30,089 nt of DNA from Pseudomonadota bacterium (lineage in GTDB: Bacteria > Pseudomonadota > Gammaproteobacteria > Burkholderiales > Gallionellaceae): contig JAJZSA010000025.1 in NCBI GenBank assembly GCA_021822115.1, forward strand, positions 1-30,089, given 5' to 3'. The notes beneath the pieces are model-generated. The model saw nothing but the letters and a program-made list of their open reading frames with translations, did no database searches and was not told the DNA's origin. This document shows positions 1-7,768 of the stretch, piece after piece. The stretch's first letter is position 1. Each line of letters opens with the position of its first letter. The position numbers and the translations under genes were made by a program.

Positions 1-812
1 TGTGCCTGAACGTGACCGCCGGCATCGGCATCATCGGCATGGCCTCGCCGCTGTTGCAGGAAGTGTTCGCCGGCAAGCTGATCGGCCTCGACCTCACCTT
101 CAATGAACTGGACGCCGCGCAGAAGGGACAGATCGCCGCCATCGCCGCCGGCTTCACCGGCCTGCTGTCGCTGTTCAACATCGGCGGCCGTTTCTTCTGG
201 GCCTCGCTGTCGGACAAGCTGGGCCGCAAGATGACCTACTCCATCTTCTTCCTGCTCGGCTGCTCGCTGTATGCCTCCATCCCCAGCATGGCCGCCGGCA
301 ACCACCTGGCGCTGTACGTGGCGTTCTTCTGCATCATCCTGTCCATGTATGGCGGTGCCTTCGCTACCGTGCCCGCCTATCTGGCGGACCTGTTCGGCAC
401 CAAGATGGTCGGCGCGATCCACGGTCGTCTGCTCACCGCCTGGGCCGCCGCCGGCATCTTCGGCCCGCTGCTGGTGAACTACATCCGCGAATACCAGCTC
501 GACCACGGCGTGGCGCGCGCGGATGCCTACACCATCACCATGTACATCCTGGCCGGCCTGCTGGTGGCCGGTTTCATCTGCAACTGGATGATCCAGGCGG
601 TGGCCGAGCGTCACCACATGAGCGAAGAGGAACAAGCCGAAGAGAAGAAACAGGCGAACGACACGCACGAGCATTTCATCGCCGATGCGCAAGCCGTGGC
701 GCACGAAGCCGCGCACAACTGGAAGGTAGCACTGGCCTGGCTGGCCGTGGGCCTGCCGCTGGCCTGGGGCATCTGGAACACCTTGCAGAAGGCCGCGCTG
801 CTGTTCAAGTGA
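1..812 (+). CDS. MFS transporter, OxlT-like (3' part; start lies outside window)
   Basis: C-terminal half of a major facilitator superfamily inner-membrane transporter. The frame is already open at the window edge (codons run from base 3), so the GTG at base 12 is probably internal. About six hydrophobic segments are visible. The stretch GGRFFWASLSDKLGRK is the motif-A-like cytoplasmic loop found between helices 8 and 9 in oxalate/formate antiporter relatives. After the last canonical helix comes a charged linker (about residues 198-234 of the visible part, rich in E, K, H and A), then one more hydrophobic helix near WKVALAWLAVGLPLAWGIW. That last segment resembles the separate 'MFS transporter small subunit' encoded beside some OxlT-like genes, so this may be a fusion (inference). 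The substrate cannot be told; monocarboxylates or oxalate/formate are family possibilities. A strong terminator follows the TGA. Confidence 0.85.
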   Translation, partial: CLNVTAGIGIIGMASPLLQEVFAGKLIGLDLTFNELDAAQKGQIAAIAAGFTGLLSLFNIGGRFFWASLSDKLGRKMTYSIFFLLGCSLYASIPSMAAGNHLALYVAFFCIILSMYGGAFATVPAYLADLFGTKMVGAIHGRLLTAWAAAGIFGPLLVNYIREYQLDHGVARADAYTITMYILAGLLVAGFICNWMIQAVAERHHMSEEEQAEEKKQANDTHEHFIADAQAVAHEAAHNWKVALAWLAVGLPLAWGIWNTLQKAALLFK

Positions 813-831
813 TCACGCAGTCGTCGCAGCC

Positions 832-866
832 AAAAGAAAACCCGCCGCTGGCGGGTTTTTCTTTTG
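832..866. terminator. Bidirectional intrinsic terminator between the MFS gene and hemF
   Basis: A stem CCCGCC-GCT-GGCGGG is flanked by AAAAGAAAA on the left and TTTTTCTTTT on the right. Transcripts from either strand therefore end in a GC hairpin followed by a U-rich tract. It closes the MFS gene (plus) and can also stop hemF transcripts (minus). Confidence 0.9.
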
Positions 867-870
867 TTTA

Positions 871-970
871 CCCTCTCCCGGCCTGTCGGCCACCCTCTCC
901 CGCAAGCGGGAGAGGGAACCTTCTGCACTCCCCTCGCCCATTCATGGGAGAGGGGCTGGGGGAGAGGGCG
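871..970. repeat. REP-like palindromic repeat cluster
   Basis: Two GAGAGGG-type palindromes lie in the gap after hemF. The first (893-916) is a perfect inverted repeat, CCCTCTCCCGC-AA-GCGGGAGAGGG. The second (930-955) pairs CCCCTC with GAGGGG and CCCA with TGGG around a TTCA loop. Partial copies of CCCTCTCCCG and GGGAGAGGG flank them at 871-880 and 959-968. This pattern is typical of dispersed intergenic REP-type elements; no coding capacity was seen. Confidence 0.7.
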
Positions 971-975
971 GCGTC

Positions 976-1899
976 TTACACCCAGTCCTTGGGCACCAGG
1001 AAGTTGTCGTACAGCTCGGCTTCCGGCGTGCCCTTCTCGGGATGCCAGTCGTAACGCCACTTCACCAGCGGCGGCATGGACAGCAGGATGGATTCGGTGC
1101 GGCCGTTGGATTGCAGACCGAAGATGGTGCCACGGTCGATGACCAGGTTGAACTCCACATAGCGGCCGCGACGATACAACTGGAAGTCGCGCTCGCGCTC
1201 GCCGTAGGCCATGTCCTTGCGCTTCTCCAGCAGCGGCGCATAGGCCTTCAGGTAATGGTCGCCCACGCTGCGCTGCACAGCGAAGCTGGTGTCGAAGTCC
1301 GGCACGTTCAGGTCGTCGAAGAAGATGCCGCCCACACCGCGCGGCTCGTTGCGATGCTTGAGGAAGAAATACTCGTCGCACCACTTCTTGAAGCGCGGAT
1401 GCAGCGACGGATCGAACGGCGCCAGCGAATCCTTGCACACCTGATGGAAGTGCCTGGCGTCTTCCTCGAAACCGTAGTACGGCGTGAGGTCCATGCCGCC
1501 GCCGAACCAGAACACCTTGTCGCCGTCCGGCTTGTGCGCCATAAACATGCGCACGTTGGCATGCGAGGTGGGCGCATACGGGTTGCGCGGATGCATCACC
1601 AGCGACACGCCCATCGCCTCCCACGAGCAACCGGCCAGCTCGGGACGGTGCGCGGTAGCGGAGGCCGGCATCTTGTCGCCCTGCACATGCGAGAACGCCA
1701 CGCCGCCACGCTCCAGCACATTGCCTTCTTCGATGATGCAGCTGATGCCCTCGCCCTTGCCGATGCCGCCGCTGCCGGTGGCGCGCGTCCACTTGTCGCG
1801 CAGGAAAGTCTTGCCGTCGATGGCTTCCAGGCCTTTGACGATGCGGTCTTGCAGATCGAGCAGATAGGTTTTGACGGCGTTGGGATCGACGTTGCTCAT
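976..1899 (-). CDS. hemF: Oxygen-dependent coproporphyrinogen-III oxidase
   Basis: Converts coproporphyrinogen III to protoporphyrinogen IX by two oxidative decarboxylations using O2, in cytoplasmic heme biosynthesis. The 307-residue protein matches the usual family length of about 300. Family signatures are clear: [19 protein letters not shown] (about 101-119), [21 protein letters not shown] (about 132-152), a GIFFDDL stretch, and a [17 protein letters not shown] segment near the C-terminus. The ATG at 1899 was chosen because it begins the conserved N-terminus and has AGGAG about 6 bases upstream; the open frame further upstream encodes repeat sequence. Having the oxygen-dependent enzyme implies at least microaerobic heme synthesis. 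It lies downstream of tsaC on the same strand with a repeat element between them, and no strong promoter was found in that gap. Confidence 0.97.
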   Translation of the reverse strand: MSNVDPNAVKTYLLDLQDRIVKGLEAIDGKTFLRDKWTRATGSGGIGKGEGISCIIEEGNVLERGGVAFSHVQGDKMPASATAHRPELAGCSWEAMGVSLVMHPRNPYAPTSHANVRMFMAHKPDGDKVFWFGGGMDLTPYYGFEEDARHFHQVCKDSLAPFDPSLHPRFKKWCDEYFFLKHRNEPRGVGGIFFDDLNVPDFDTSFAVQRSVGDHYLKAYAPLLEKRKDMAYGERERDFQLYRRGRYVEFNLVIDRGTIFGLQSNGRTESILLSMPPLVKWRYDWHPEKGTPEAELYDNFLVPKDWV

Positions 1900-1917
1900 A
1901 CTTTCTCCTGATTGTTC

Positions 1918-2012
1918 GTCATTCCCGCGCCCGGATCGATTTGCAGTTGGGTCTTGCCCCCACCTTGCGGAGACATCGGCAACGACTGGATTCCCGCCTG
2001 CGCGGGGATGAC
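1918..2012. repeat. Inverted-repeat-bounded intergenic element (dRS3-like ends)
   Basis: The left end GTCATTCCCGCGC (1918-1930) and right end GCGCGGGGATGAC (2000-2012) are inverted copies with one mismatch. Just inside the right end is ATTCCCGCCTGCGCGGGGAT, which resembles the Neisseria dRS3 palindrome. The same architecture recurs at 13461-13585, so this is a repeat family in this genome. It separates tsaC from hemF and has no ORF of its own. Confidence 0.65.
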
Positions 2013-2029
2013 GGATTGATGATGTTTTT

Positions 2030-2590
2030 TTATTGGCGCACGATTCTATCACCGCCCCACGCCTTGATCGTGGAGGGACGCTTGCGTTTGCCCACGCGCC
2101 CGCGCAATACCCACACTGATCTACCGAACATTCGCTGGCACTCGGCCCAGGTCTTCGTCGCGCGCAGGCCGCTGCGGTTGGCACTGGTGGAGACCAGCGC
2201 ACTGCCCACGCTGCGGCACAGCCCCTGTGCGAACGGGTGCGCCGTCATGCGCACCGCCAGCGTGTCATGCATGCCGCGCAACCAGCGCGGACAGGAAGGT
2301 TTGACCGGCATCAGGTAAGTGATGGCGCGCGCGCCATCGGCTTGCAAGGTGTGCTGCGCATCCGCGTCGAGCGGCTGGATGTAAGGCGCCACCTGGCGAT
2401 AGGCGGAGGCGATCAGGATCAGCCCTTTCCGCTGCGGGCGCTGCTTCAACTTCAGGATGCGCTGCACCGCGCGCCGGTTGGCCGGATCGCAACCGAAGCC
2501 GTAACAGGATTCGGTGGGATAAGCCACCACGCCGCCACGTTTGAGGAAGGCCGCCAATGCACGGCGGCCGTAAGTGGTGCGTCGGCTCAT
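2030..2590 (-). CDS. tsaC: L-threonylcarbamoyladenylate synthase (TsaC/YrdC/Sua5 family)
   Basis: Makes threonylcarbamoyl-AMP from threonine, bicarbonate and ATP, the first step of t6A37 modification on ANN-decoding tRNAs. The 186-residue length fits the short TsaC form, without the Sua5 C-terminal domain. Visible motifs are [12 protein letters not shown] (24-35), the KxR pair at K49/R51 with KGLILIA following, and STSAN (134-138). The start ATG at 2590 overlaps the TGA of the upstream MazG-like gene as ATGA, which points to translational coupling and fixes the start. A basic C-terminus ([12 protein letters not shown]) ends the protein. hemF lies downstream. Confidence 0.93.
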   Translation of the reverse strand: MSRRTTYGRRALAAFLKRGGVVAYPTESCYGFGCDPANRRAVQRILKLKQRPQRKGLILIASAYRQVAPYIQPLDADAQHTLQADGARAITYLMPVKPSCPRWLRGMHDTLAVRMTAHPFAQGLCRSVGSALVSTSANRSGLRATKTWAECQRMFGRSVWVLRGRVGKRKRPSTIKAWGGDRIVRQ

Positions 2591-2949
2591 GAATTGCCGT
2601 GTTCCGTGTATTTCTTGCTGTTGCCGCGCGCCAGCTCCACCGGATATTTCTGCGCATTCAGCACCAGCTTCTTTTCCACCGCAGCGATGAGATCGAGCCT
2701 GAGCTTGTGCGAGAGACTGATGAGGTAGACCTGGATATCGGCCAGCTCCTGCTCCACCTCGGCCAGCTTCTCCGGCGACAGGTTCGCGCTCTGCTCTTCC
2801 GTCAGCCACTGGAAATGCTCCACCAGCTCCGCCGCCTCCACGATCAGCGCCATCGCAAGGTTCTTGGGCGAATGGAACTGGTCCCAATCGCGCGCCGCGA
2901 TGAACTCGCGCACCTGCCGCCTGATCCGGTCGAAATCCGATTCGCTCAT
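2587..2949 (-). CDS. MazG-like nucleotide pyrophosphohydrolase
   Basis: A 120-residue all-alpha protein of the MazG/dCTP-pyrophosphatase superfamily, which hydrolyses (d)NTPs to monophosphates plus pyrophosphate, usually to clean the nucleotide pool. The Mg-binding pattern is present: EAAELVEHFQW (E38 and E41) and EVEQELADIQVYL (E68 and D71 as the second acidic pair). W22 and the K29-N30 segment resemble the RS21-C6/DCTPP1 subgroup. The ATG at 2949 has AGGAT upstream; a longer reading to 3003 adds residues that do not look conserved. It overlaps tsaC by 4 bases and probably shares its transcript. The exact nucleotide preference cannot be read from the sequence. Confidence 0.85.
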   Translation of the reverse strand: MSESDFDRIRRQVREFIAARDWDQFHSPKNLAMALIVEAAELVEHFQWLTEEQSANLSPEKLAEVEQELADIQVYLISLSHKLRLDLIAAVEKKLVLNAQKYPVELARGNSKKYTEHGNS

Positions 2950-3049
2950 ATCCTGCACCGCCTGATTGAAAACCGCCGCATTGTGTCGCAGGCCCGGAAG
3001 CAACGCAAACCCGCGCTAAAATGTCGCCCCCGCACTCAACAACCAGACC

Positions 3050-3256
3050 ATGAGCGAACAACGCCTGACCGACCTCGAAACCAAGTTCAGCTTCCACGAA
3101 GACCAGCTCGAAGAACTGAACAAGACCGTCTACCAGCAACAACAACAGATCGAACGGCTGGAAGCCATCTGCGAAGCACTGGCGCGCCAACTGCGCTCCA
3201 TGCATGGCGCAGGCGAAGGCGGCGCTGCTGCCAACGAGCGCCCGCCGCATTATTGA
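3050..3256 (+). CDS. slyX: SlyX family protein
   Basis: A 68-residue SlyX homologue. The family is short, coiled-coil and of unknown biochemical function. The first 45 residues form a heptad-like helix (LTDLETKFSFHEDQLEELNKTV then QQQQQIERLE), and the C-terminus ends in the family-typical PPHY. It is divergent from the MazG-like/tsaC pair. A TAAAAT at 3017-3022 could be a -10 element, but no good -35 was found. A TerB-like gene follows 44 bases downstream and may be cotranscribed. Confidence 0.88.
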   Translation: MSEQRLTDLETKFSFHEDQLEELNKTVYQQQQQIERLEAICEALARQLRSMHGAGEGGAAANERPPHY

Positions 3257-3300
3257 ACTCAGAAAAGAACGCCTCTGCCGACCAGGCAAGCACAGACATC

Positions 3301-3759
3301 ATGCTGAACAAACTGAATGAATTCTTCTCGACCCTGATCGCACCGACCAGCGCCGCGCAGCCATCGGAACACACGCTGCAACTCGCCACCGCCGTGCTGC
3401 TGATCGAAGTCATGCGCGCCGACGCCGAGAGCAGCGAAGTCGAACGGGATGCCGTGCTGCGCATCCTCAAACAACGCTTCCAGCTCAGCGACAGCGAAGT
3501 GCAACACCTCTCCACACTGGGACAGCACACCGCACAACAAGCCACCGACCTGCACCAGTTCACCTCACTGCTCAACCGCGAACTGGGGCGCGAAGAAAAG
3601 ATCCGCATCGTCGAATACATGTGGCAAGTCGCCTACGCCGACGGCCACCTCAGCGCCCACGAGAACCACCTGATGCGCCGCATGACCGACCTGCTGCACA
3701 TCGCGCAGGGCGACTACATCAACGCCAAACTGCGCGCCCAGCAGAGCATGCAGAAATAA
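3301..3759 (+). CDS. TerB-family tellurite-resistance-like protein
   Basis: A 152-residue helical protein. The TerB fold signature appears as two acidic repeats: EVMRADAESSEVERDAV in the first half and VAYADGHLSAHENHLMRRM in the second, where conserved D and E residues bind metal in characterised TerB. The family occurs in membrane-associated stress and phage-defence complexes but also as solitary chromosomal genes like this one, whose role is unknown. The start ATG at 3301 is followed at once by the amphipathic helix LNKLNEFFSTL. It lies 44 bases after slyX. A structured intergenic stretch and a terminator at 3996 follow. Confidence 0.85.
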   Translation: MLNKLNEFFSTLIAPTSAAQPSEHTLQLATAVLLIEVMRADAESSEVERDAVLRILKQRFQLSDSEVQHLSTLGQHTAQQATDLHQFTSLLNRELGREEKIRIVEYMWQVAYADGHLSAHENHLMRRMTDLLHIAQGDYINAKLRAQQSMQK

Positions 3760-3995
3760 ATCACTGCGTGATCACACGCATGCCCGCAACACACCAAACA
3801 TGAGCGAAACGCTCAGTTGAATCCGGCAGCACGAGAGGTGTATAACGAAATCGAAGGCGCAGCACCTGCCTTCACCGGTCAACAAACAGAAGGGAGGCAG
3901 CTATCGACCCCCTGACGGTTCACCAAAACTAAGCAGCACAATTGATCAGCCGCACCGGCTGAATGCATCGGCCCCCCAACAGCCGACAAAAAGAT
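3760..3995 (+). other. Gene-free stretch with multiple hairpins (possible small RNA or long 3' UTR)
   Basis: No convincing ORF on either strand. Three stems can be drawn: TGAGCG-AAA-CGCTCA (3801-3815), GAAGGC-(9)-GCCTTC (3853-3873) and CAGCCG-CAC-CGGCTG (3947-3961). The terminator at 3996-4022 follows. It does not match a tRNA, tmRNA, SRP RNA or any riboswitch I recognise. It could be an untranslated tail of the TerB-like gene, an independent sRNA, or the decayed edge of the inserted restriction cassette. Confidence 0.3.
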
Positions 3996-4024
3996 AACGC
4001 CGCAGTGATGCGGCGTTTGTTTTG
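3986..4024. terminator. Intrinsic terminator at the hsdR / TerB-side boundary
   Basis: Stem AACGCCGC (3996-4003), loop AGTGAT, stem GCGGCGTT (4010-4017), followed on plus by TGTTTTG. On minus the same stem is followed by ATCTTTTTG. It can end both the plus transcript from the TerB side and the long minus-strand restriction operon. Confidence 0.8.
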
Positions 4025-4067
4025 TGCGCTTATGTTATCGACTTATGACATTGCAGACGAAACATCG

Positions 4068-7000
4068 CTATCCCGGCCTTGCCTCGCCACGTGCACGCAA
4101 CGACTCATAAAGCTTCGCAGGACCAAGCAAGACATCTTTAAGCCCGGTGCGCACCTTCTCTGAATCCAGCGCCTGCTTGCTCATCGTGGTGTGTGCCGTC
4201 AGCGCATCAATAATGGCATTCATGAATTCGCTATCGAAGTCTGGCGAATTGGAGAACTGCTCCTTGCTGTTGTTGCTGGCCTGCTGTACCAGGATTTCGG
4301 ACTCCAGCAACTTGCCCTTCAACACGTGGTTCACATACACCAGCTTGTCGTCGTCGCTCAGTTCGCCATCAAACAAGGTGTTCACCTTATCGATGATTTC
4401 GGCGAGGCGCGCTTTTTCCTTTTCCTGTAGCTGACCACTGCCAGGCTCGGTCATCGGCGGCAGGGGCTCGCCCGCACTCAACGGCAAGGCGCGTTTGCCC
4501 TGGTTCTTGAGCTTGTGATGGGTCAGCACCACCTTGGATAAATCCACACCTTCGCGCTCGCGGCCAAACTCCAGCAACGGCAGCAAACGCCGGAAGAAGA
4601 TGGCACGCTTTTCGATGGCCGTGTTGCCATAGTCAAAAATCTGCGACAGGAAGGCATAGACTCGCATGAAACTACCCAGATCGCGCTTGAACAACTGCAA
4701 GGCATTCATCTCATCCTGTGCTTCCTGCGCCGCCTTGTTGTCTTTCAAGTCCAGCGCATCCTGCTTCGCCTTGCGTGCTGTTGCGTAACGTTTTAGCAAG
4801 CGGTCAGCCACCGGCTCCAGTGCAGCATTGAGTTCGTATTGCGCGGCGTTTTCCTTCATCTCCACCGCCACCACGCGCTCGACCTCGTTGTCGTCGTAAT
4901 GGCCGCTTGCATCCAGCTTGGCGCGCAGGTCGTACACCAGGTTCGGGTCGGTCACCCCTGCCAGCGTTGCCGTCTCGTAATAGGTCTTGAATGCCTCCAG
5001 CACTTCATCCGCCGCATTCACGAAATCGAGAATGTAAGTCGTGTCCTTGCCGGGATAGGCACGATTCAGGCGCGACAGGGTTTGCACGGCCTGAATGCCC
5101 GCCAGCCGCTTGTCCACGTACATGCCGCACAACAAGGGCTGGTCGAAGCCGGTCTGGAATTTGTTTGCCACCAGCAGGATCTGGTATTCGTCCGTGGCAA
5201 AAGCCTCGCGCATGTCGCGCCCGCGCAAATTCGGGTTCAGCGTCTTGCTGTTTTCGGTGAAAGGATCGGGGCCGGAATCCTTGTCGTTCACCTCGCCGGA
5301 GAACGCCACCAGCGTGCCGATCTTGTAGTTCTGCGATTTGATGTATTGGTCGATGGCCAGTTGCCAGCGCACCGCCTCCAGGCGGCTGCCGACCACCACC
5401 ATGGCCTTGGCGCGGCCTTCCAGCAGCGGCGACACATTCTCGCGGAAGTGCTCCACCGCCACCTGCACCTTCTGGCTGATGTTGTAGGGATGCAGCCGCA
5501 CCCAGCGCATGATGCCCTTCATCGCCGCGCTGCGTTCCACCTCGGTCTCGTCCCACTCGCGGCCCTCGCTGGCGAGCTTGAATGCCAGGCTATAGGGCGT
5601 GTAGTTCTTCAGCACATCGAGAATGAAGCCTTCCTCGATGGCCTGCCGCATGGCGTACACATGGAATGGCGCGGGCAGGTTGTCCGGCCCGGCGGGCAGC
5701 GCCGGATTGGGACGACGCCCGAACAGCTCCAATGTCTTGGATTTCGGCGTGGCGGTGAACGCCACATAGGTAATGCCCGCATCGTTGGCGCGCGCCGCCA
5801 TCTGCGCGGCCAGCAAGTCTTCCGTGCTCACCTCGCCGCCGTCGGCCAGTTCCTGCAATTCCTCGGCGGAAAGCACCGCCTTCAGGTTGGCCGCCGCCGA
5901 GCCGGTCTGCGAACTGTGCGCCTCGTCGGCAATCACCGCGAAGCGCTTGCCCTGCGTAGCCGCCAGCTCCTGCACCGCCTTCAGTGCGAACGGGAAAGTC
6001 TGGATGGTGCACACCACAATCTTTTTACCGCCGGATAGCGCCTCGGCCAGCTCCTTGCTCTTGCTGGCGCTCTCGCCCTTGATCGTCGCCACCACACCCG
6101 AAGTGCGCTCGAAATCGAAGATGGCTTCCTGCAACTGCGCATCCAGCACATTGCGGTCGCTCACCACCAGCACTGAATCGAACAGCTTCTGGTGCTGCGC
6201 ATCGTGCAGGTCGGCGAGGAAGTGCGCCGACCACGCAATGGAATTGGTCTTGCCGGAACCGGCGGAATGCTGGATCAGGTATTTCTGCCCTGCGCCTTCG
6301 GCCAGTACGGTCGCCAGTAACTTCCGCGTCGCATCCAGCTGGTGATAGCGAGGAAAAATGATGGAAGTGATCTGCTTCTTGCTGTCGCGCTTGGTCACAA
6401 TGTAGCGGCCGATGATCTCCAGCCAGCTATCGCGCGCCCACACTTCTTCCCACAGATAAGCCGTGCGGTGTCCGTTCGGGTTCACCGGATTGCCCGCACC
6501 GCCCTCGTCGCCCCTGTTGAACGGCAGGAAAGTGGTGGCAGCACCCAGCAGGCGCGTGGTCATCATTGCCTGGCTGTTGCTCACCGCAAAATGTACCAAG
6601 GCCCCGCGCGGAAAATCCAGCAGCGGTTCGGCGGCAGGCTGGCCCTTGGGGCGCGGGTGGCGGTCGAAGCGGTACTGGTCCACCGCGTCTTCCACGCTCT
6701 GCGTGTAGTCGCTCTTCAGTTCCACCGTCGCCACCGGGATGCCGTTGAGGAACAGCACCAAATCGATGGCGTTTTCGTTATGCAGCGAATAACGCACCTG
6801 CCGCACCACGCGCAACCGGTTGGCGGCATAGCGGGCTTGCAACTGCGGGTTCATTGCCAGCGCAGGCTTGAACTGCGCCAGTGCAAGCGGCTGGCGCAAC
6901 CCCAGCAACTCCACGCCGTGGCGCAAGACATCCAGCGTGCCGCGATCATCCAGTTGCTTGCGGATGCGGTCGAGCAGCACGGCTTCGGCGGCTGCACCGT

Positions 7001-7187
7001 TGTTTTTGGTCAGCGTCTCCCATGCCTGCGGTTGGGTCTGCTGCACCCAGACCACAATGTCGGCGGGATACACAGCGCGGGCGCGGTCGTAGGCAGAGAA
7101 ATCGCCTTCGCCATACAGCCAGTCATGTGCCGCGAGGTGTGCGCAGATGTCGTTTTCGAATTCGATTTCCTTGTGCAGTGCGCTCAT
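4068..7187 (-). CDS. hsdR: Type I restriction endonuclease subunit R
   Basis: Motor and nuclease subunit of a Type I restriction enzyme. With HsdM and HsdS it translocates DNA using ATP and cuts far from the unmethylated target. The 1039-residue length is normal. The N-terminal PD-(D/E)xK nuclease shows D142 in AIDLVLFLNGIP and VELK at 155-158. The superfamily 2 helicase motor follows: Walker A HSAGSGKT (307-314), DEAH (421-424) and FTATP (477-481), then the FQTGFDQPLL...TLSRLNRAYPGKD block of the second RecA domain. A helical C-terminal domain follows for assembly. The ATG at 7187 overlaps the TGA of the preceding gene (ATGA) and has AGAGG upstream; an upstream GTG at 7208 would add seven residues but lacks such support. 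No frameshift was seen, so it should be functional. Confidence 0.97.
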   Translation of the reverse strand: MSALHKEIEFENDICAHLAAHDWLYGEGDFSAYDRARAVYPADIVVWVQQTQPQAWETLTKNNGAAAEAVLLDRIRKQLDDRGTLDVLRHGVELLGLRQPLALAQFKPALAMNPQLQARYAANRLRVVRQVRYSLHNENAIDLVLFLNGIPVATVELKSDYTQSVEDAVDQYRFDRHPRPKGQPAAEPLLDFPRGALVHFAVSNSQAMMTTRLLGAATTFLPFNRGDEGGAGNPVNPNGHRTAYLWEEVWARDSWLEIIGRYIVTKRDSKKQITSIIFPRYHQLDATRKLLATVLAEGAGQKYLIQHSAGSGKTNSIAWSAHFLADLHDAQHQKLFDSVLVVSDRNVLDAQLQEAIFDFERTSGVVATIKGESASKSKELAEALSGGKKIVVCTIQTFPFALKAVQELAATQGKRFAVIADEAHSSQTGSAAANLKAVLSAEELQELADGGEVSTEDLLAAQMAARANDAGITYVAFTATPKSKTLELFGRRPNPALPAGPDNLPAPFHVYAMRQAIEEGFILDVLKNYTPYSLAFKLASEGREWDETEVERSAAMKGIMRWVRLHPYNISQKVQVAVEHFRENVSPLLEGRAKAMVVVGSRLEAVRWQLAIDQYIKSQNYKIGTLVAFSGEVNDKDSGPDPFTENSKTLNPNLRGRDMREAFATDEYQILLVANKFQTGFDQPLLCGMYVDKRLAGIQAVQTLSRLNRAYPGKDTTYILDFVNAADEVLEAFKTYYETATLAGVTDPNLVYDLRAKLDASGHYDDNEVERVVAVEMKENAAQYELNAALEPVADRLLKRYATARKAKQDALDLKDNKAAQEAQDEMNALQLFKRDLGSFMRVYAFLSQIFDYGNTAIEKRAIFFRRLLPLLEFGREREGVDLSKVVLTHHKLKNQGKRALPLSAGEPLPPMTEPGSGQLQEKEKARLAEIIDKVNTLFDGELSDDDKLVYVNHVLKGKLLESEILVQQASNNSKEQFSNSPDFDSEFMNAIIDALTAHTTMSKQALDSEKVRTGLKDVLLGPAKLYESLRARGEARPG

Positions 7188-7768
7188 TGCGGGAACCTCT
7201 TTCGCCAAATCAGATCATGTGCTTCCTGCTCAATCATCGCTGCCCGTTTCATTAATCCTGCCAGCTCTGCATCCTCAACGCCCAGCAGATTCAACATCTC
7301 GTTGAAAGCACTATCATCAGCATTCCTGAAATGCCGCTCAAGATATTGCGGCAGCCCTTCCTCTTTCGTGTGCTGATAGAAAGTGCCAAGCGCAGGGTAT
7401 CTGTCGCCCTTGTTGGTCAACAACGCCCAAGCCTGCTTTTTATTCTTGTTGCCGAACAAGGCTAACCACTTTGGAAGATGGCGTTGTGTTCGCAAATTAA
7501 CGATTTTCGACCGTGCTGTCCTTGCCTCTTCCAATAATCGGTCGTGTTCAGCCGCAACATCTTTGCTGATCCAGAATTGCACTACATGAGGCAAACCAGA
7601 CCGATGTGAATTCTCTGTGTGAATAACGTACTGGCCGCGACAATCTTCGCAATCCATTTTCATGGACTTAGCAGTCCTGTGCCAGTCATCCATTCGGAGA
7701 GTGACGGAATATGTCCCCTTGCCGCATGGACAAGGATGTTTTTCGACAGACATTTCCTCCCAGCTCAT
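7184..7768 (-). CDS. Unrecognised zinc-ribbon-like protein inside the Type I restriction operon
   Basis: A 194-residue protein I cannot assign to a named family. Its N-terminus has a CxC (C13, C15) and a CxxC (C40, C43) pair separated by a beta-like segment (YSVTLRMDDWHR), the arrangement of a treble-clef or zinc-ribbon metal site. The remainder is mostly helical and charged, with a predicted coiled stretch around 68-100 and a basic segment RKRF at the end. It starts with ATGA overlapping the hsdS stop (GGAG about 5 bases upstream) and ends with ATGA overlapping hsdR. It is therefore translationally coupled to both and likely made with the enzyme. An internal ATG at 7753 with GGGAGGA just before it is a possible second start. 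GC content is clearly lower than in flanking genes, suggesting separate acquisition. A role in DNA binding or in modulating restriction is inference only. Confidence 0.8.
   Translation of the reverse strand: MSWEEMSVEKHPCPCGKGTYSVTLRMDDWHRTAKSMKMDCEDCRGQYVIHTENSHRSGLPHVVQFWISKDVAAEHDRLLEEARTARSKIVNLRTQRHLPKWLALFGNKNKKQAWALLTNKGDRYPALGTFYQHTKEEGLPQYLERHFRNADDSAFNEMLNLLGVEDAELAGLMKRAAMIEQEAHDLIWRKRFPQ

Noticed and set aside
3301..3759. TerB-like gene as part of a tellurite or Ter defence cluster
   Set aside because: No other ter genes are near; it sits beside slyX as a lone gene.
3963..4163. Small plus-strand open frame across the terminator at 3996-4022 into hsdR
   Set aside because: It runs through an intrinsic terminator and the hsdR 3' end, with no SD or similarity.
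4839..6038. 399-codon plus-strand open frame opposite hsdR
   Set aside because: His/Gln/Arg-rich shadow; hsdR is intact and well supported on the other strand.
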